Below, piece by piece: positions 1 to 6,626 of a stretch of DNA of 12,949 nt. The stretch is from an archaeon. GTDB taxonomy: Archaea; Thermoproteota; Nitrososphaeria; Nitrososphaerales; UBA183. The translations under genes and the position numbers were made by a program. Every line of letters begins with the position of its first letter. The stretch's first letter is position 1. The stretch spans positions 1 to 12,949 of the forward strand of contig JAJYKR010000010.1 in NCBI GenBank assembly GCA_021788415.1. The letters are read 5' to 3'. Under the pieces are notes generated by a model. The model saw only the letters and a program-made list of their open reading frames with translations. It had not been told where the DNA came from and did not search any database.

Positions 1-99
1 ACCCTCTCCACGACCTCCGACGTGGCCTACGCGGCCATAGCTGTAGCCATCATCCTAGGAATAGCGGCAATAGCCCTTTCGAGAAGGAAGCCCGCCTAA
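1..99 (+). CDS. C-terminal fragment of a membrane-anchored protein (partial, 5' end outside window)
   Basis: Frame 1 is open from the window edge to TAA at 97-99, giving 32 residues. A polar Thr/Ser-rich stretch (TLSTTSD) is followed by a hydrophobic helix of about 20 residues rich in Ala and Ile, then a basic tail (SRRKPA). This is the usual shape of a C-terminal transmembrane anchor: an external domain, one helix, and a short positive cytoplasmic tail. Archaeal binding proteins and S-layer-like proteins often end this way, but the rest of the protein is missing, so no function can be assigned. A pyrimidine/T-rich tract follows the stop codon. Confidence is good that this is coding and low for any identity. 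Confidence 0.7.
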   Translation, partial: TLSTTSDVAYAAIAVAIILGIAAIALSRRKPA

Positions 100-110
100 G
101 GCGACGCTTC

Positions 111-132
111 CCTCTTTCCCTTTTTGTCTTTT
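111..132 (+). terminator. T-rich archaeal-type terminator tract
   Basis: Twelve bases after the TAA at 97-99 there is a pyrimidine run containing T5 at 121-125 and T4 at 129-132, in an otherwise GC-rich sequence. Archaeal RNA polymerase terminates at U-rich tracts without needing a stem, so this probably ends the transcript entering from the left. The 100-160 gap holds nothing else I can recognise. Confidence 0.55.
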
Positions 133-160
133 CAAGCCAAGCGGAAGCTATGGTCCCCGC

Positions 161-505
161 CTAGACAAGGACGCTCGCCATCACGAGCGAATAGACGAAG
201 AGCAGAACGCCGGTCAGGGCGTACAGCGCAGCCCTGTGCCTGCTCTTCCGAAAGTCCTCCAGAGTGGGGTTCAGCTTCGCCCGGAAGAGTGCGTTAACCA
301 CCTTCACGTTCCCCGGGCTGACGAAGCTCATCGCCCCTCCGATGAGCATCAGCCCCGCACTCACCACGAGGAGGACGAATCCGAGCCCGTCGGCAAAGGG
401 GACCTGGAAGATGACCATCCCTGCGACAGCGGCAGCCGCGCACCCCACGCTGAAGATGACAGACTCCCAAAGCGAGTCGAGGATCAGCTCAACGTACCAT
501 CTCAA
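161..505 (-). CDS. Small integral membrane protein, unknown function (TTG start)
   Basis: This is a 114-residue protein with three predicted transmembrane helices at about residues 12-36, 40-63 and 91-113. The helices 2-3 loop is basic (around FRAKLNP and FRKSRHR). I do not recognise the family. The reading frame stays open far upstream for over 470 codons, but that extension lies antisense to the next gene and reads as low-quality Arg/Gly/Glu-rich sequence. I place the start at the TTG at 503-505 because the TATA-like box at 532-538 is centred 30 nt upstream of it, the spacing seen across this window, and hydrophobic coding character begins there. It is divergent from the 566-1495 gene and appears to share its promoter. 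Since both products are membrane proteins of unknown function, co-regulation is plausible but inferred. Confidence 0.65.
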   Translation of the reverse strand: MRWYVELILDSLWESVIFSVGCAAAAVAGMVIFQVPFADGLGFVLLVVSAGLMLIGGAMSFVSPGNVKVVNALFRAKLNPTLEDFRKSRHRAALYALTGVLLFVYSLVMASVLV

Positions 506-531
506 CAGACCGGCTTTTGAGGTAACAAGGC

Positions 532-538
532 TTAAAAG
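532..538. promoter_or_regulatory. Shared TATA-like box of a divergent gene pair
   Basis: TTAAAAG, within the near-symmetric GCTTAAAAGC at 530-539, is the only A/T-rich element between the two divergent genes. Its centre is about 30 nt from the minus-strand TTG (505) and about 31 nt from the plus-strand TTG (566). Both distances fit leaderless transcription from one box in two directions. Confidence 0.6.
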
Positions 539-565
539 CGTTCGGCGCCCCGAGCCACGAAATCC

Positions 566-1495
566 TTGGGCCGCAAGAAGGAGAGCAGGAAGCCTGTCAT
601 CATCGGCTTCGCGGTGACTGTGATAATCCTCTTCTCCCTGTTCTTCGGGCTCGTCCTCATCAGGCCCGGCGTCCCGGTCTCCACCCTCCCTGCCTCCATC
701 CCGCGCTACAGTGCGCTCTGGGGGACCTACGTCCCGGCCAGCGCCCAGCTCTTCGGCTGGGAGAACTACACGGCCATCAGGGAGTACAACGCGTCCTATC
801 CCACCCAGTACACGGTGCTGCTGGACATACTCGACGTGAACTTGAAACTTAGGCCGGCTGCCATCGACTCGGTCGTCACCGTGTCCTTCGCGCAGCCCAA
901 CGAGAGCATCGCCTTCGCCTTCGTGAACCAGGCCGCATTCAACAACTTCACCTCCGCCTTCTCCGGGCTGAGCTACACCGCCGTCCAGGCGGGCAACAGC
1001 ACAATGTACTACGTGCGAGACTATAGCTATGGCCAGACACAATACGGCTGGCTGGCGCTGATCCCCGCGGATCGGGGGATCGCCTTCGCAGTGGGGGGCG
1101 CCGACGCCAAGCAGGCCCTCCTGATGACGCTGACTCTCAAGCCGTCCGACGCCATGATCAACACGATGAACGTCCGGCAGATGCTCTATGTAGCCAACGG
1201 CACAGCTGGGCACCTCGCGCTCGGCATCCAGAACTTTGCGGGTGTGCTCCCTCTGGCCAACAGGACGCTGACCGTGATCGACTCCAACGGGTCGCAGATG
1301 GAGATAAGGCGGGTCCTCGAGTTCAACAGCACCAACACGGCTGTGGCGCAGTATGGCAACGTCAAGCAGGGGTATCTGAACGCCCATGCGTTCACTGTCT
1401 TCGGCTCGGCCCTCCCCCGGTACAGTTCCTTTGTCCTCGCCACCCAGTTCGAGGCCATGTCCGACCTTTCTGGAGCGGTAAGGCTCGTCGAGTAG
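566..1495 (+). CDS. Membrane-anchored extracytoplasmic protein, unknown function (TTG start)
   Basis: This is a 309-residue protein. A short basic N-terminus (GRKKESRK) precedes one hydrophobic helix at about residues 11-32, followed by a soluble domain of roughly 275 residues with no further helix. That is the topology of a signal-anchored protein facing the outside. The external part carries many N-x-S/T sequons (for example NYT at 67, NAS at 75, and later NES, NFT, NST, NGT, NRT), which suits surface N-glycosylation in archaea. I recognise no family, catalytic motif or cysteine-ligand motif. The TTG start is supported by the TATA-like box centred 31 nt upstream and by the position of the basic-then-hydrophobic anchor directly after it. 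It is divergent from the small membrane protein at 161-505. Confidence 0.75.
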   Translation: MGRKKESRKPVIIGFAVTVIILFSLFFGLVLIRPGVPVSTLPASIPRYSALWGTYVPASAQLFGWENYTAIREYNASYPTQYTVLLDILDVNLKLRPAAIDSVVTVSFAQPNESIAFAFVNQAAFNNFTSAFSGLSYTAVQAGNSTMYYVRDYSYGQTQYGWLALIPADRGIAFAVGGADAKQALLMTLTLKPSDAMINTMNVRQMLYVANGTAGHLALGIQNFAGVLPLANRTLTVIDSNGSQMEIRRVLEFNSTNTAVAQYGNVKQGYLNAHAFTVFGSALPRYSSFVLATQFEAMSDLSGAVRLVE

Positions 1496-1551
1496 GAGAG
1501 GCTCGGCCCGAGTCAGGGGGCGCGCTTTATGCGGGAGGATGGTAAGAATCG

Positions 1552-1557
1552 TTATAT
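1552..1557 (+). promoter_or_regulatory. TATA-like box of the winged-helix regulator
   Basis: TTATAT is centred about 32 nt upstream of the ATG at 1587. It lies inside the longer reading frame that would begin at ATG 1539, which argues for the shorter protein. A second weaker candidate, CTTTAT at 1525-1530, would fit a start further upstream. Confidence 0.5.
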
Positions 1558-1586
1558 TCGAGAACAGCGACTCTTGGTCAGGGGGT

Positions 1587-1859
1587 ATGGCCACTAGTCC
1601 ACCTGCCGTGGTGACGTTCGTTCAGGGCAGCTCGGTCAGGTCGAAGCTCCTCCAGAGGCTGGCCTTCAGCCCGCACACTCCCACCGAGCTCGCAACGATG
1701 GAGAGCAAGCACATAAGCCACGTCAGCAGAGCGCTCGTGGAGCTGAAAGACTGGGGGCTGGTCGCGGCCAGTCCGTCGGGGTCCCGGGAGCACTACTACA
1801 AGATCACCACCCAGGGGTATGCAATCGCTGCCGCAATCTCCATGAGAACCGCGAAGTAA
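1587..1859 (+). CDS. Small winged helix-turn-helix transcriptional regulator (ArsR/MarR-like)
   Basis: This 90-residue protein is essentially one DNA-binding domain. A helix leads into the turn (SKLLQRLAFSPHTPTELA), then a recognition-helix-like segment (KHISHVSRALVELKDWGLV), and then a wing ending in REHYYKITTQGYAIA. This pattern is common in archaeal one-domain winged-helix regulators. There is no obvious ligand domain or cysteine metal site. The frame extends back to an ATG at 1539, but a TATA-like box (1552-1557) lies inside that extension, and the added 16 residues look unlike the family, so I prefer ATG 1587. It ends 64 nt upstream of dppA on the same strand. A local role in regulating the peptide importer is reasonable but inferred from position only. 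Confidence 0.8.
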   Translation: MATSPPAVVTFVQGSSVRSKLLQRLAFSPHTPTELATMESKHISHVSRALVELKDWGLVAASPSGSREHYYKITTQGYAIAAAISMRTAK

Positions 1860-1890
1860 CCGGGCCCGCTCTGGGCTTCTGTGACAACCC

Positions 1891-1897
1891 TTTTATC
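1891..1897 (+). promoter_or_regulatory. TATA-like box of the dpp operon
   Basis: TTTTATC is centred about 30 nt upstream of the dppA ATG at 1924, which predicts a leaderless dppA mRNA. The 8-bp palindrome CGGGCCCG at 1861-1868, just after the regulator's stop codon, is the only other symmetric element nearby. It is too short in GC-rich DNA to call an operator. Confidence 0.6.
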
Positions 1898-1923
1898 GGC
1901 AGCCTCGACTTTGGACGCCGAGA

Positions 1924-3699
1924 ATGAATCTTCAACATGTGAATAGGACAGCCATCAGCCAAGGAGCTTCAATAGGTATCGTTCTTGTCCTCGTCATCGC
2001 CGCGATAATCGGGGTATACTACGTCACGCTGCCAGGTCCCTCGTCTTCGACCACGACCACCACGGGTCCGACCACAACTACAGGCCCGACGAGCACCGTC
2101 GGCTACAAGAGCACCATCATCATCGGCACCACCGACGCGGTCCAGACCACCATAGACCCGGCCGACGCCTACGACTACTTCGGCGACAACATGATCAACA
2201 ACCTGGGCGCGCCCCTGGTGGACTTCGCCCCCGGGACGACGGACACGAGTCCCTCGGCGCTCCAGCCCGCTCTCGCCACGAAGTGGGTCATCAGCCCTGA
2301 CGGGCTCACCTATACCTTCATACTCAGGTCGGGTGTGAAGTACGACGACGGGCACCCCTTCAACTCCACAGCGGTGAAGTACAGCTTCGACAGAGGGATG
2401 CAGATCGCTGACCCAGAAGGGGCGGTGGTCGGCATCGGGTACAGCAGCATCATAGACCACATCGACACCCCCAACGCGACCGCGGTCGTCTTCCATCTGA
2501 AGGCGCCGTTCTCTGCGTTCCTCAGCCTGCTGACCTTCGCAGCCTCGTATCCCATCAACCCGTGGAAGGTCCCCGCGGTGAAGTGCAACCCCTGCAACGA
2601 CCTGACCGGGATCGTCAACTACACTTCGACCAGCGCAGCCGCAAGCAACCCCAACGGCCTCGGGCCTTACACTCTGACCGACTGGACAAGACAGGGGACC
2701 AAGGACGTCGAGATGACTCTGACCGCCAACCCCAACTACTGGAACGCGGCGGCAGGTTATCCCAAGACTCACACCATCATAATCAAGTTCTACCCTGACT
2801 CGACCTCGCTCGCAGCGGCGGTCAAGGCAGGAGACGTCGACATGGCCTACAGGCAGTTCACCACCACCGACATCCAGAGCCTCCAGTCGACCTCTGGCCT
2901 GAAGGTCTACGCCAGCGCAGGGGCGTTCATCCAGTATCTGGTGCTCAACGAGCACATGGCCCCCTACAACAACACCTATGTCAGGCAGGCCCTCGCTGCC
3001 TCCATCAACAGGACCGACTTCATCAACACAGTGTTCGCAGGGACGGCGACCCCGCTCTTCTCCAACATCCCCGTGGGGATGTCGGGGCACACTGACGCTT
3101 TCAAGACATCCTACGGCCTAGGCCCCAACTACACGCTGGCCCGGGACCTGCTGGCCAAGGCAGGCTACAGCGCCAGCAACAAGCTCGTCATCGACCTCTG
3201 GTACGAGACCACCGGGCACTACCCGCAGAGCCCTGACCAGGCCCAGGTCCTGGCCAAGGACTTCGAGGCTAGCGGCGTGATCACAGTCAACCTTCACGGG
3301 GTCGACTGGCCCACCATGGGTTCCAACCGGGCGGCAGGCAACATGGGCGCGTTCATAATGGGGTGGTATCCGGACTTCATCGACCCCTACGACTACACCT
3401 ATCCGTTCTTCCAGTCAGCTGCATCGTCCTGGCTCAACGACGGATACAACAGCTCGCAGATGGACAGCCTGCTGAACCAGGCCCTCTCTGCGTCCCCCAG
3501 CCAAGCAGCCAGCATATACGCCCAGGTCCAGGCCCTCCAGGCGACAGACGTCCCCATCATCCCACTGTACCAAGGCGGCTCCAACTGTTGCGGCGTCGTT
3601 GCGAACACCCACGTGCAAGGACTGCCGCTGACCCCTCAGGGTCTGCTTGACGTCACCCTGATCTTCAGGTACGCGACAATCTACGAGACAACATCGTAA
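1924..3699 (+). CDS. dppA: ABC transporter substrate-binding protein, family 5 (DppA/OppA-like)
   Basis: This is a 591-residue extracellular binding protein for peptides or a similar solute, feeding the permeases encoded downstream. A hydrophobic anchor at about residues 15-34 is followed by a Thr/Pro/Gly-rich stalk (about 36-60) and the family-5 fold. Recognisable landmarks are GLTYTFILRSGVKYDDG with the following NSTAVKYSFDR (about 127-157) and the later RQALAASINRTDF segment. There is no lipobox cysteine, so anchoring is by the N-terminal helix, as is common in archaea. It has a Cys-x-x-Cys (C221, C224) and an adjacent C555-C556 pair, which are unusual and may form disulfides. The ATG lies 30 nt from a TATA-like box. 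It opens the dppABCDF operon. The true substrate cannot be read from sequence, because family 5 also includes nickel, sugar and other solute binders. Confidence 0.9.
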   Translation: MNLQHVNRTAISQGASIGIVLVLVIAAIIGVYYVTLPGPSSSTTTTTGPTTTTGPTSTVGYKSTIIIGTTDAVQTTIDPADAYDYFGDNMINNLGAPLVDFAPGTTDTSPSALQPALATKWVISPDGLTYTFILRSGVKYDDGHPFNSTAVKYSFDRGMQIADPEGAVVGIGYSSIIDHIDTPNATAVVFHLKAPFSAFLSLLTFAASYPINPWKVPAVKCNPCNDLTGIVNYTSTSAAASNPNGLGPYTLTDWTRQGTKDVEMTLTANPNYWNAAAGYPKTHTIIIKFYPDSTSLAAAVKAGDVDMAYRQFTTTDIQSLQSTSGLKVYASAGAFIQYLVLNEHMAPYNNTYVRQALAASINRTDFINTVFAGTATPLFSNIPVGMSGHTDAFKTSYGLGPNYTLARDLLAKAGYSASNKLVIDLWYETTGHYPQSPDQAQVLAKDFEASGVITVNLHGVDWPTMGSNRAAGNMGAFIMGWYPDFIDPYDYTYPFFQSAASSWLNDGYNSSQMDSLLNQALSASPSQAASIYAQVQALQATDVPIIPLYQGGSNCCGVVANTHVQGLPLTPQGLLDVTLIFRYATIYETTS

Positions 3700-3702
3700 A
3701 TC

Positions 3703-3729
3703 AGGGAAGGCTTATGAGAGCACTTCCCT
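3703..3729 (+). promoter_or_regulatory. Hairpin between dppA and dppB
   Basis: AGGGAAG (3703-3709) pairs with CTTCCCT (3723-3729). The stem extends with GCT (3710-3712) and AGC (3719-3721), leaving one bulged A (3722) and a 6-nt loop. It begins four bases after the dppA stop and is followed by a T4 run at 3737-3740. Such structures after a binding-protein gene often protect the upstream mRNA or reduce read-through, giving excess binding protein. That role is inferred here. Confidence 0.6.
3712..3717 (+). promoter_or_regulatory. Weak TATA-like box upstream of dppB
   Basis: TTATGA is centred about 28 nt before the dppB TTG at 3743, matching the window's leaderless spacing. It overlaps the loop of the dppA-dppB hairpin. 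It may be an internal promoter for dppBCDF, but the match is weak. Confidence 0.3.
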
Positions 3730-3742
3730 CCCCCGATTTTAG

Positions 3743-4771
3743 TTGAGTCTGAAGAGCTACATCATAACGCGGGCTCTTCTGACGATTCCGATGATCCTGC
3801 TACTGGTGACCATCGTCTTTCTGATAGTCAGAGTCCTCCCCGGCGACCCGGCGCTGCTGCATTTCGGGAAGCAGGTGAACCCGAAATCCCTGGCCGAAGT
3901 CAGGCACGCGCTCGGACTGGACGTCCCGATATACACCCAGTACTTCAACTACATCGCGGGCCTGTTCCAGGGGAACCTGGGGGTCGCGTTCTCGAACGAG
4001 CAGCCGGTGGCGCCTCAGATCCTATCCGCCTTCCCTGCGACCCTGGAGCTCTCTGTCTGCTCGATGTTCGTGGCGGTCGTGGTCGGCGTCGTCCTGGGAG
4101 TGAGGTCGTCCAGGAAGTACGGCTCCAAGGAAGACACCGCCATAAGGACCTTCGGGGTGGTGATTTACTCGATCCCTGTCTTCTTCCTCGGCCTCATACT
4201 CATAGCAGTGTTCGCCATCGGCCTCCACTGGCTCCCGGCGGGGGGGCGGATCTCCACGCTCCCTCCTGCAGGGGGCACCATCCTGGGCTATCACGTCCAG
4301 ACCGGGCTGTACACGGTCGACTCCTTGCTGGCAGGGAACCTGGGCCAGTTCGTCGACGCGGTCAAGCACCTGTTGCTCCCTTCCGTTGCGCTGGGCCTGT
4401 ACATCTCCGCTGTATTCCTGAGGATCACCCGAAGCAACATGCTCGAGACCCTCGGCCAGGAGTATGTCACCGCGGCGAAGGCGAGGGGGCTGAAAGAGAG
4501 GACCGTCCTCTATGGGTACGGGCTCCGGAACGGCCTGCTTCCCGTCCTGACGATCATGGGGCTCGAGTTCGCCGGCCTGCTCGGAGGCGCGATTCTGACC
4601 GAAACCACGTTCGCATGGAATGGGATAGGGACGTACATCGTCACGGCGATAACCGACAGGGACTACATCGCAATTCAGGGCGCGGTAGTCTTCTTCGGGA
4701 TCCTGGTCGCAGTCGTGAGCTTGATCGTTGACATCCTCTACGCCTACCTCGACCCGAGGATCAGATATTGA
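3743..4771 (+). CDS. dppB: ABC transporter permease, DppB/OppB family (TTG start)
   Basis: This 342-residue inner permease is one half of the membrane channel of the peptide importer. The N-terminal helix (about residues 8-28, ending in the family hallmark RVLPGDPA) is followed by an external segment and then a block of about five helices. The coupling (EAA-type) loop that contacts the ATPase is clear near EYVTAAKARGLKERTVLYGYGLRNGLLPVL. The C-terminus DPRIRY is the canonical end of DppB proteins. The TTG start is the first possible codon matching the family N-terminus; the weak box at 3712-3717 is 28 nt upstream. It follows dppA after a 43-nt gap holding a hairpin, and its TGA overlaps the dppC TTG by 4 nt, so translation is probably coupled. 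Confidence 0.93.
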   Translation: MSLKSYIITRALLTIPMILLLVTIVFLIVRVLPGDPALLHFGKQVNPKSLAEVRHALGLDVPIYTQYFNYIAGLFQGNLGVAFSNEQPVAPQILSAFPATLELSVCSMFVAVVVGVVLGVRSSRKYGSKEDTAIRTFGVVIYSIPVFFLGLILIAVFAIGLHWLPAGGRISTLPPAGGTILGYHVQTGLYTVDSLLAGNLGQFVDAVKHLLLPSVALGLYISAVFLRITRSNMLETLGQEYVTAAKARGLKERTVLYGYGLRNGLLPVLTIMGLEFAGLLGGAILTETTFAWNGIGTYIVTAITDRDYIAIQGAVVFFGILVAVVSLIVDILYAYLDPRIRY

Positions 4772-5658
4772 GCGAGACCACGAAGGACGAGAAGCCCCGG
4801 GTGAGGCCTGCGATCAACTTCTTCCTGACCCTCCCAAGGGTGGGGACCGGGGGGAAGATGGTCGCCGTCGGGATAGGGATCGTTGCCTTCCTCATCGCGA
4901 TGACGGTGCTCTCACCGTTCATAGCTCCTCACGACCCGACCCAGTTGAGCGTCGGTCCCCCGGACATCGGGCCTTCGCTGAAGTTCCCCATGGGGACGAA
5001 CAGGCTCGGCCAGGACATCCTCAGCAGGATGATAGCAGGCGGGCCGACCATGATGGAGGTTGCAGCCCTCTCTGTCGTGATCTGCTTCCTGATCGGGGTC
5101 CCCCTCGGCCTTCTGGCGGGGTACTCGCGTAGGATGATCGACAGTCCGCTCTCCCTGCTGATGGACTCCCTCTATGCGTTCCCGGGCCTCGTCCTGGCCA
5201 TCGCCATCGCCGCTGTGCTCGGGCGGGGGGTCGTCAACCTCGCCATAGCCATAGCCGTGGTCTACATCCCCACCTACTTCAGAGTGGTGCGGAGCCAGGT
5301 GCTGACCACCAAGGAGCTCCCGTTCGTCGAGGCGGTGAAGGTGGAAGGAGGAGGGACCTTCAACATCCTCTTCAGGCAGATCCTCCCCAACGTCCTCCCT
5401 TCGATAGCCGTGATAGCATCGATCAACGTCGCCGATTCGGTCATCACCGAGGCGGGGCTCACCTACCTGGGGCTGGGAGTCAACGTTGCTGCGCCGGACT
5501 GGGGCTTCGACATCTACTACGGCTACCAGTCATTCCTGGCGGGGGCCTGGTGGACAGTCCTCTTCCCCGGCCTGATGGTCGTTCTGCTTGCAGGAGGGTT
5601 CACATTCATCGGTGAGGGACTGAGCGAGGTGCTGAGTCCGAAGCTGAGGAACAGATGA
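4768..5658 (+). CDS. dppC: ABC transporter permease, DppC/OppC family (TTG start)
   Basis: This 296-residue protein is the second permease of the importer and forms the channel together with DppB. The N-terminal OppC-type helix (about 30-52) leads to the family segment SPFIAPHDPTQ and the typical KFPMGTNRLGQDILSRMI motif. Five more helices follow. The EAA-type coupling loop is EAVKVEGGGTFNILFRQILP. It begins at TTG 4768 within a TTGA overlap with the dppB stop. A GAGGA Shine-Dalgarno-like motif at 4756-4760 lies 7 nt before the start, unlike the leaderless first gene. Its stop overlaps the dppD ATG (ATGA, 5655-5658). Length and motif order match intact family members. Confidence 0.93.
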   Translation: MSETTKDEKPRVRPAINFFLTLPRVGTGGKMVAVGIGIVAFLIAMTVLSPFIAPHDPTQLSVGPPDIGPSLKFPMGTNRLGQDILSRMIAGGPTMMEVAALSVVICFLIGVPLGLLAGYSRRMIDSPLSLLMDSLYAFPGLVLAIAIAAVLGRGVVNLAIAIAVVYIPTYFRVVRSQVLTTKELPFVEAVKVEGGGTFNILFRQILPNVLPSIAVIASINVADSVITEAGLTYLGLGVNVAAPDWGFDIYYGYQSFLAGAWWTVLFPGLMVVLLAGGFTFIGEGLSEVLSPKLRNR

Positions 5659-6626
5659 TGACCCTCCTGGAAGTCACCGATCTCAGGGTCAGCTACTCCA
5701 CCCTGAAGGGGGAGCTGAGGGCAGTTCAGGGGGTGAGCTTCGGGCTGCAGGAGCAGGAGACGCTGGGGATCGTCGGCGAGTCGGGGTGCGGGAAGTCAAC
5801 GCTCGGCCTCGCCCTCCTCAACCTTCTTCCTCCCCAGGGGCGGGTGACCCAGGGGAAGATCCTGCTCGACGGACAGGACCTGCTCTCCCTCCGGGGGGAG
5901 GAGCTGCGACGGATGAGGGGGAAGATGGTGGCCATGATCTTCCAGGACCCAATGACGTCGCTGAACCCGGTCAAGAAGATCGGCGACCATTTCGTCGAAG
6001 CGATGAGGGCACACTCTCCGGACGTCACGAAGGAAGAAGCGCTGAAGAGGGCGGGGGAGATGCTGAACCAGCTGGGAATCTCCTCTGACCGGCTCACTGA
6101 CTATCCACACCAGTTGAGCGGCGGGATGAAGCAGAGGATCATGATCGGCCTGGGGGTGGTGCTCGAACCGAGGCTCCTCATCGCCGACGAGCCCACGACT
6201 GCCCTGGACGTCGTGATCGAGGCTCAGATACTCGACCTGTTGAAGCAGCTCAAGGGCTCCCTGAAGCTTTCGATGATACTGATCACCCACAACCTGGGGA
6301 TCGTCGCCGAAGTCGCCGACAAGATAGGGATAATGTACGGCGGAGAGATCTTCGAGTTCGCGGACGTGCGCACGATCTTCAGGAACCCCCTCTTCCCCTA
6401 CACGCAGCTGCTCCTCAAGCTGGTCCCCAACGTCGTGTCGAAATCCACCTCGTTGGAGTGGATTCCCGGCGCCCCGCCCGACCTGTCGATGGAGGTGCCC
6501 GGGTGCAAGTTCGCGCCCCGGTGCCCATACGCGTTCGAAAGGTGCACCAGGGAGAGCCCGAAGCTCCTGGAGGTCGAGCCCGGCCACCTGGTCGCATGCC
6601 ACCTCAGGAACGAGGAGCGAAAATGA
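5655..6626 (+). CDS. dppD: Peptide ABC transporter ATP-binding protein, DppD/OppD family
   Basis: This 323-residue ATPase hydrolyses ATP at the cytoplasmic face to drive import through DppBC. Walker A GESGCGKST is at 41-49, the Q-loop is FQDP (96-99), the signature LSGGMKQ is at 154-160, Walker B LLIADEP is at 174-180, and the H-loop histidine is H212. The C-terminal oligopeptide-transporter domain holds four cysteines (C284, C290, C297, C315) in the arrangement GCKFAPRCPYAFERC plus HLVACH. Related domains are reported to bind a [4Fe-4S] cluster. ATG 5655 overlaps the dppC stop. A second in-frame ATG at 5658 lies 7 nt after a GAGGA motif (5646-5650) and may be the preferred start. All catalytic motifs are intact. 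Confidence 0.95.
   Translation: MMTLLEVTDLRVSYSTLKGELRAVQGVSFGLQEQETLGIVGESGCGKSTLGLALLNLLPPQGRVTQGKILLDGQDLLSLRGEELRRMRGKMVAMIFQDPMTSLNPVKKIGDHFVEAMRAHSPDVTKEEALKRAGEMLNQLGISSDRLTDYPHQLSGGMKQRIMIGLGVVLEPRLLIADEPTTALDVVIEAQILDLLKQLKGSLKLSMILITHNLGIVAEVADKIGIMYGGEIFEFADVRTIFRNPLFPYTQLLLKLVPNVVSKSTSLEWIPGAPPDLSMEVPGCKFAPRCPYAFERCTRESPKLLEVEPGHLVACHLRNEERK

Noticed and set aside
1502..1512. CTCGGCCCGAG near-palindrome after the 566-1495 gene
   Set aside because: It has 5-bp arms with a 1-nt spacer in GC-rich DNA, is likely chance, and has no positional support as an operator or hairpin.
506..1594. Long minus-strand extension of the 161-505 gene (open for more than 470 codons)
   Set aside because: It is antisense to a convincing plus-strand gene, is rich in Arg/Gly/Glu/Asp as expected for a GC-rich shadow frame, and runs through the promoter box at 532-538.
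2041..2100. Repetitive ACC/ACG-rich stretch as a possible DNA repeat
   Set aside because: It encodes the Thr/Pro/Gly-rich stalk of DppA. The repetition reflects protein composition, not an independent element.
1969..3090. Minus-strand open frame of 373 codons antisense to dppA
   Set aside because: dppA is a clear family-5 binding protein. The antisense frame has biased Arg/Gly/Val composition, no domain, and is a product of high GC content.
6458..6622. Longer N-terminus for dppF
   Set aside because: It would overlap dppD by 169 nt with Arg/Pro-rich sequence. The ATGA junction at 6623-6626 and family alignment fix the shorter start.
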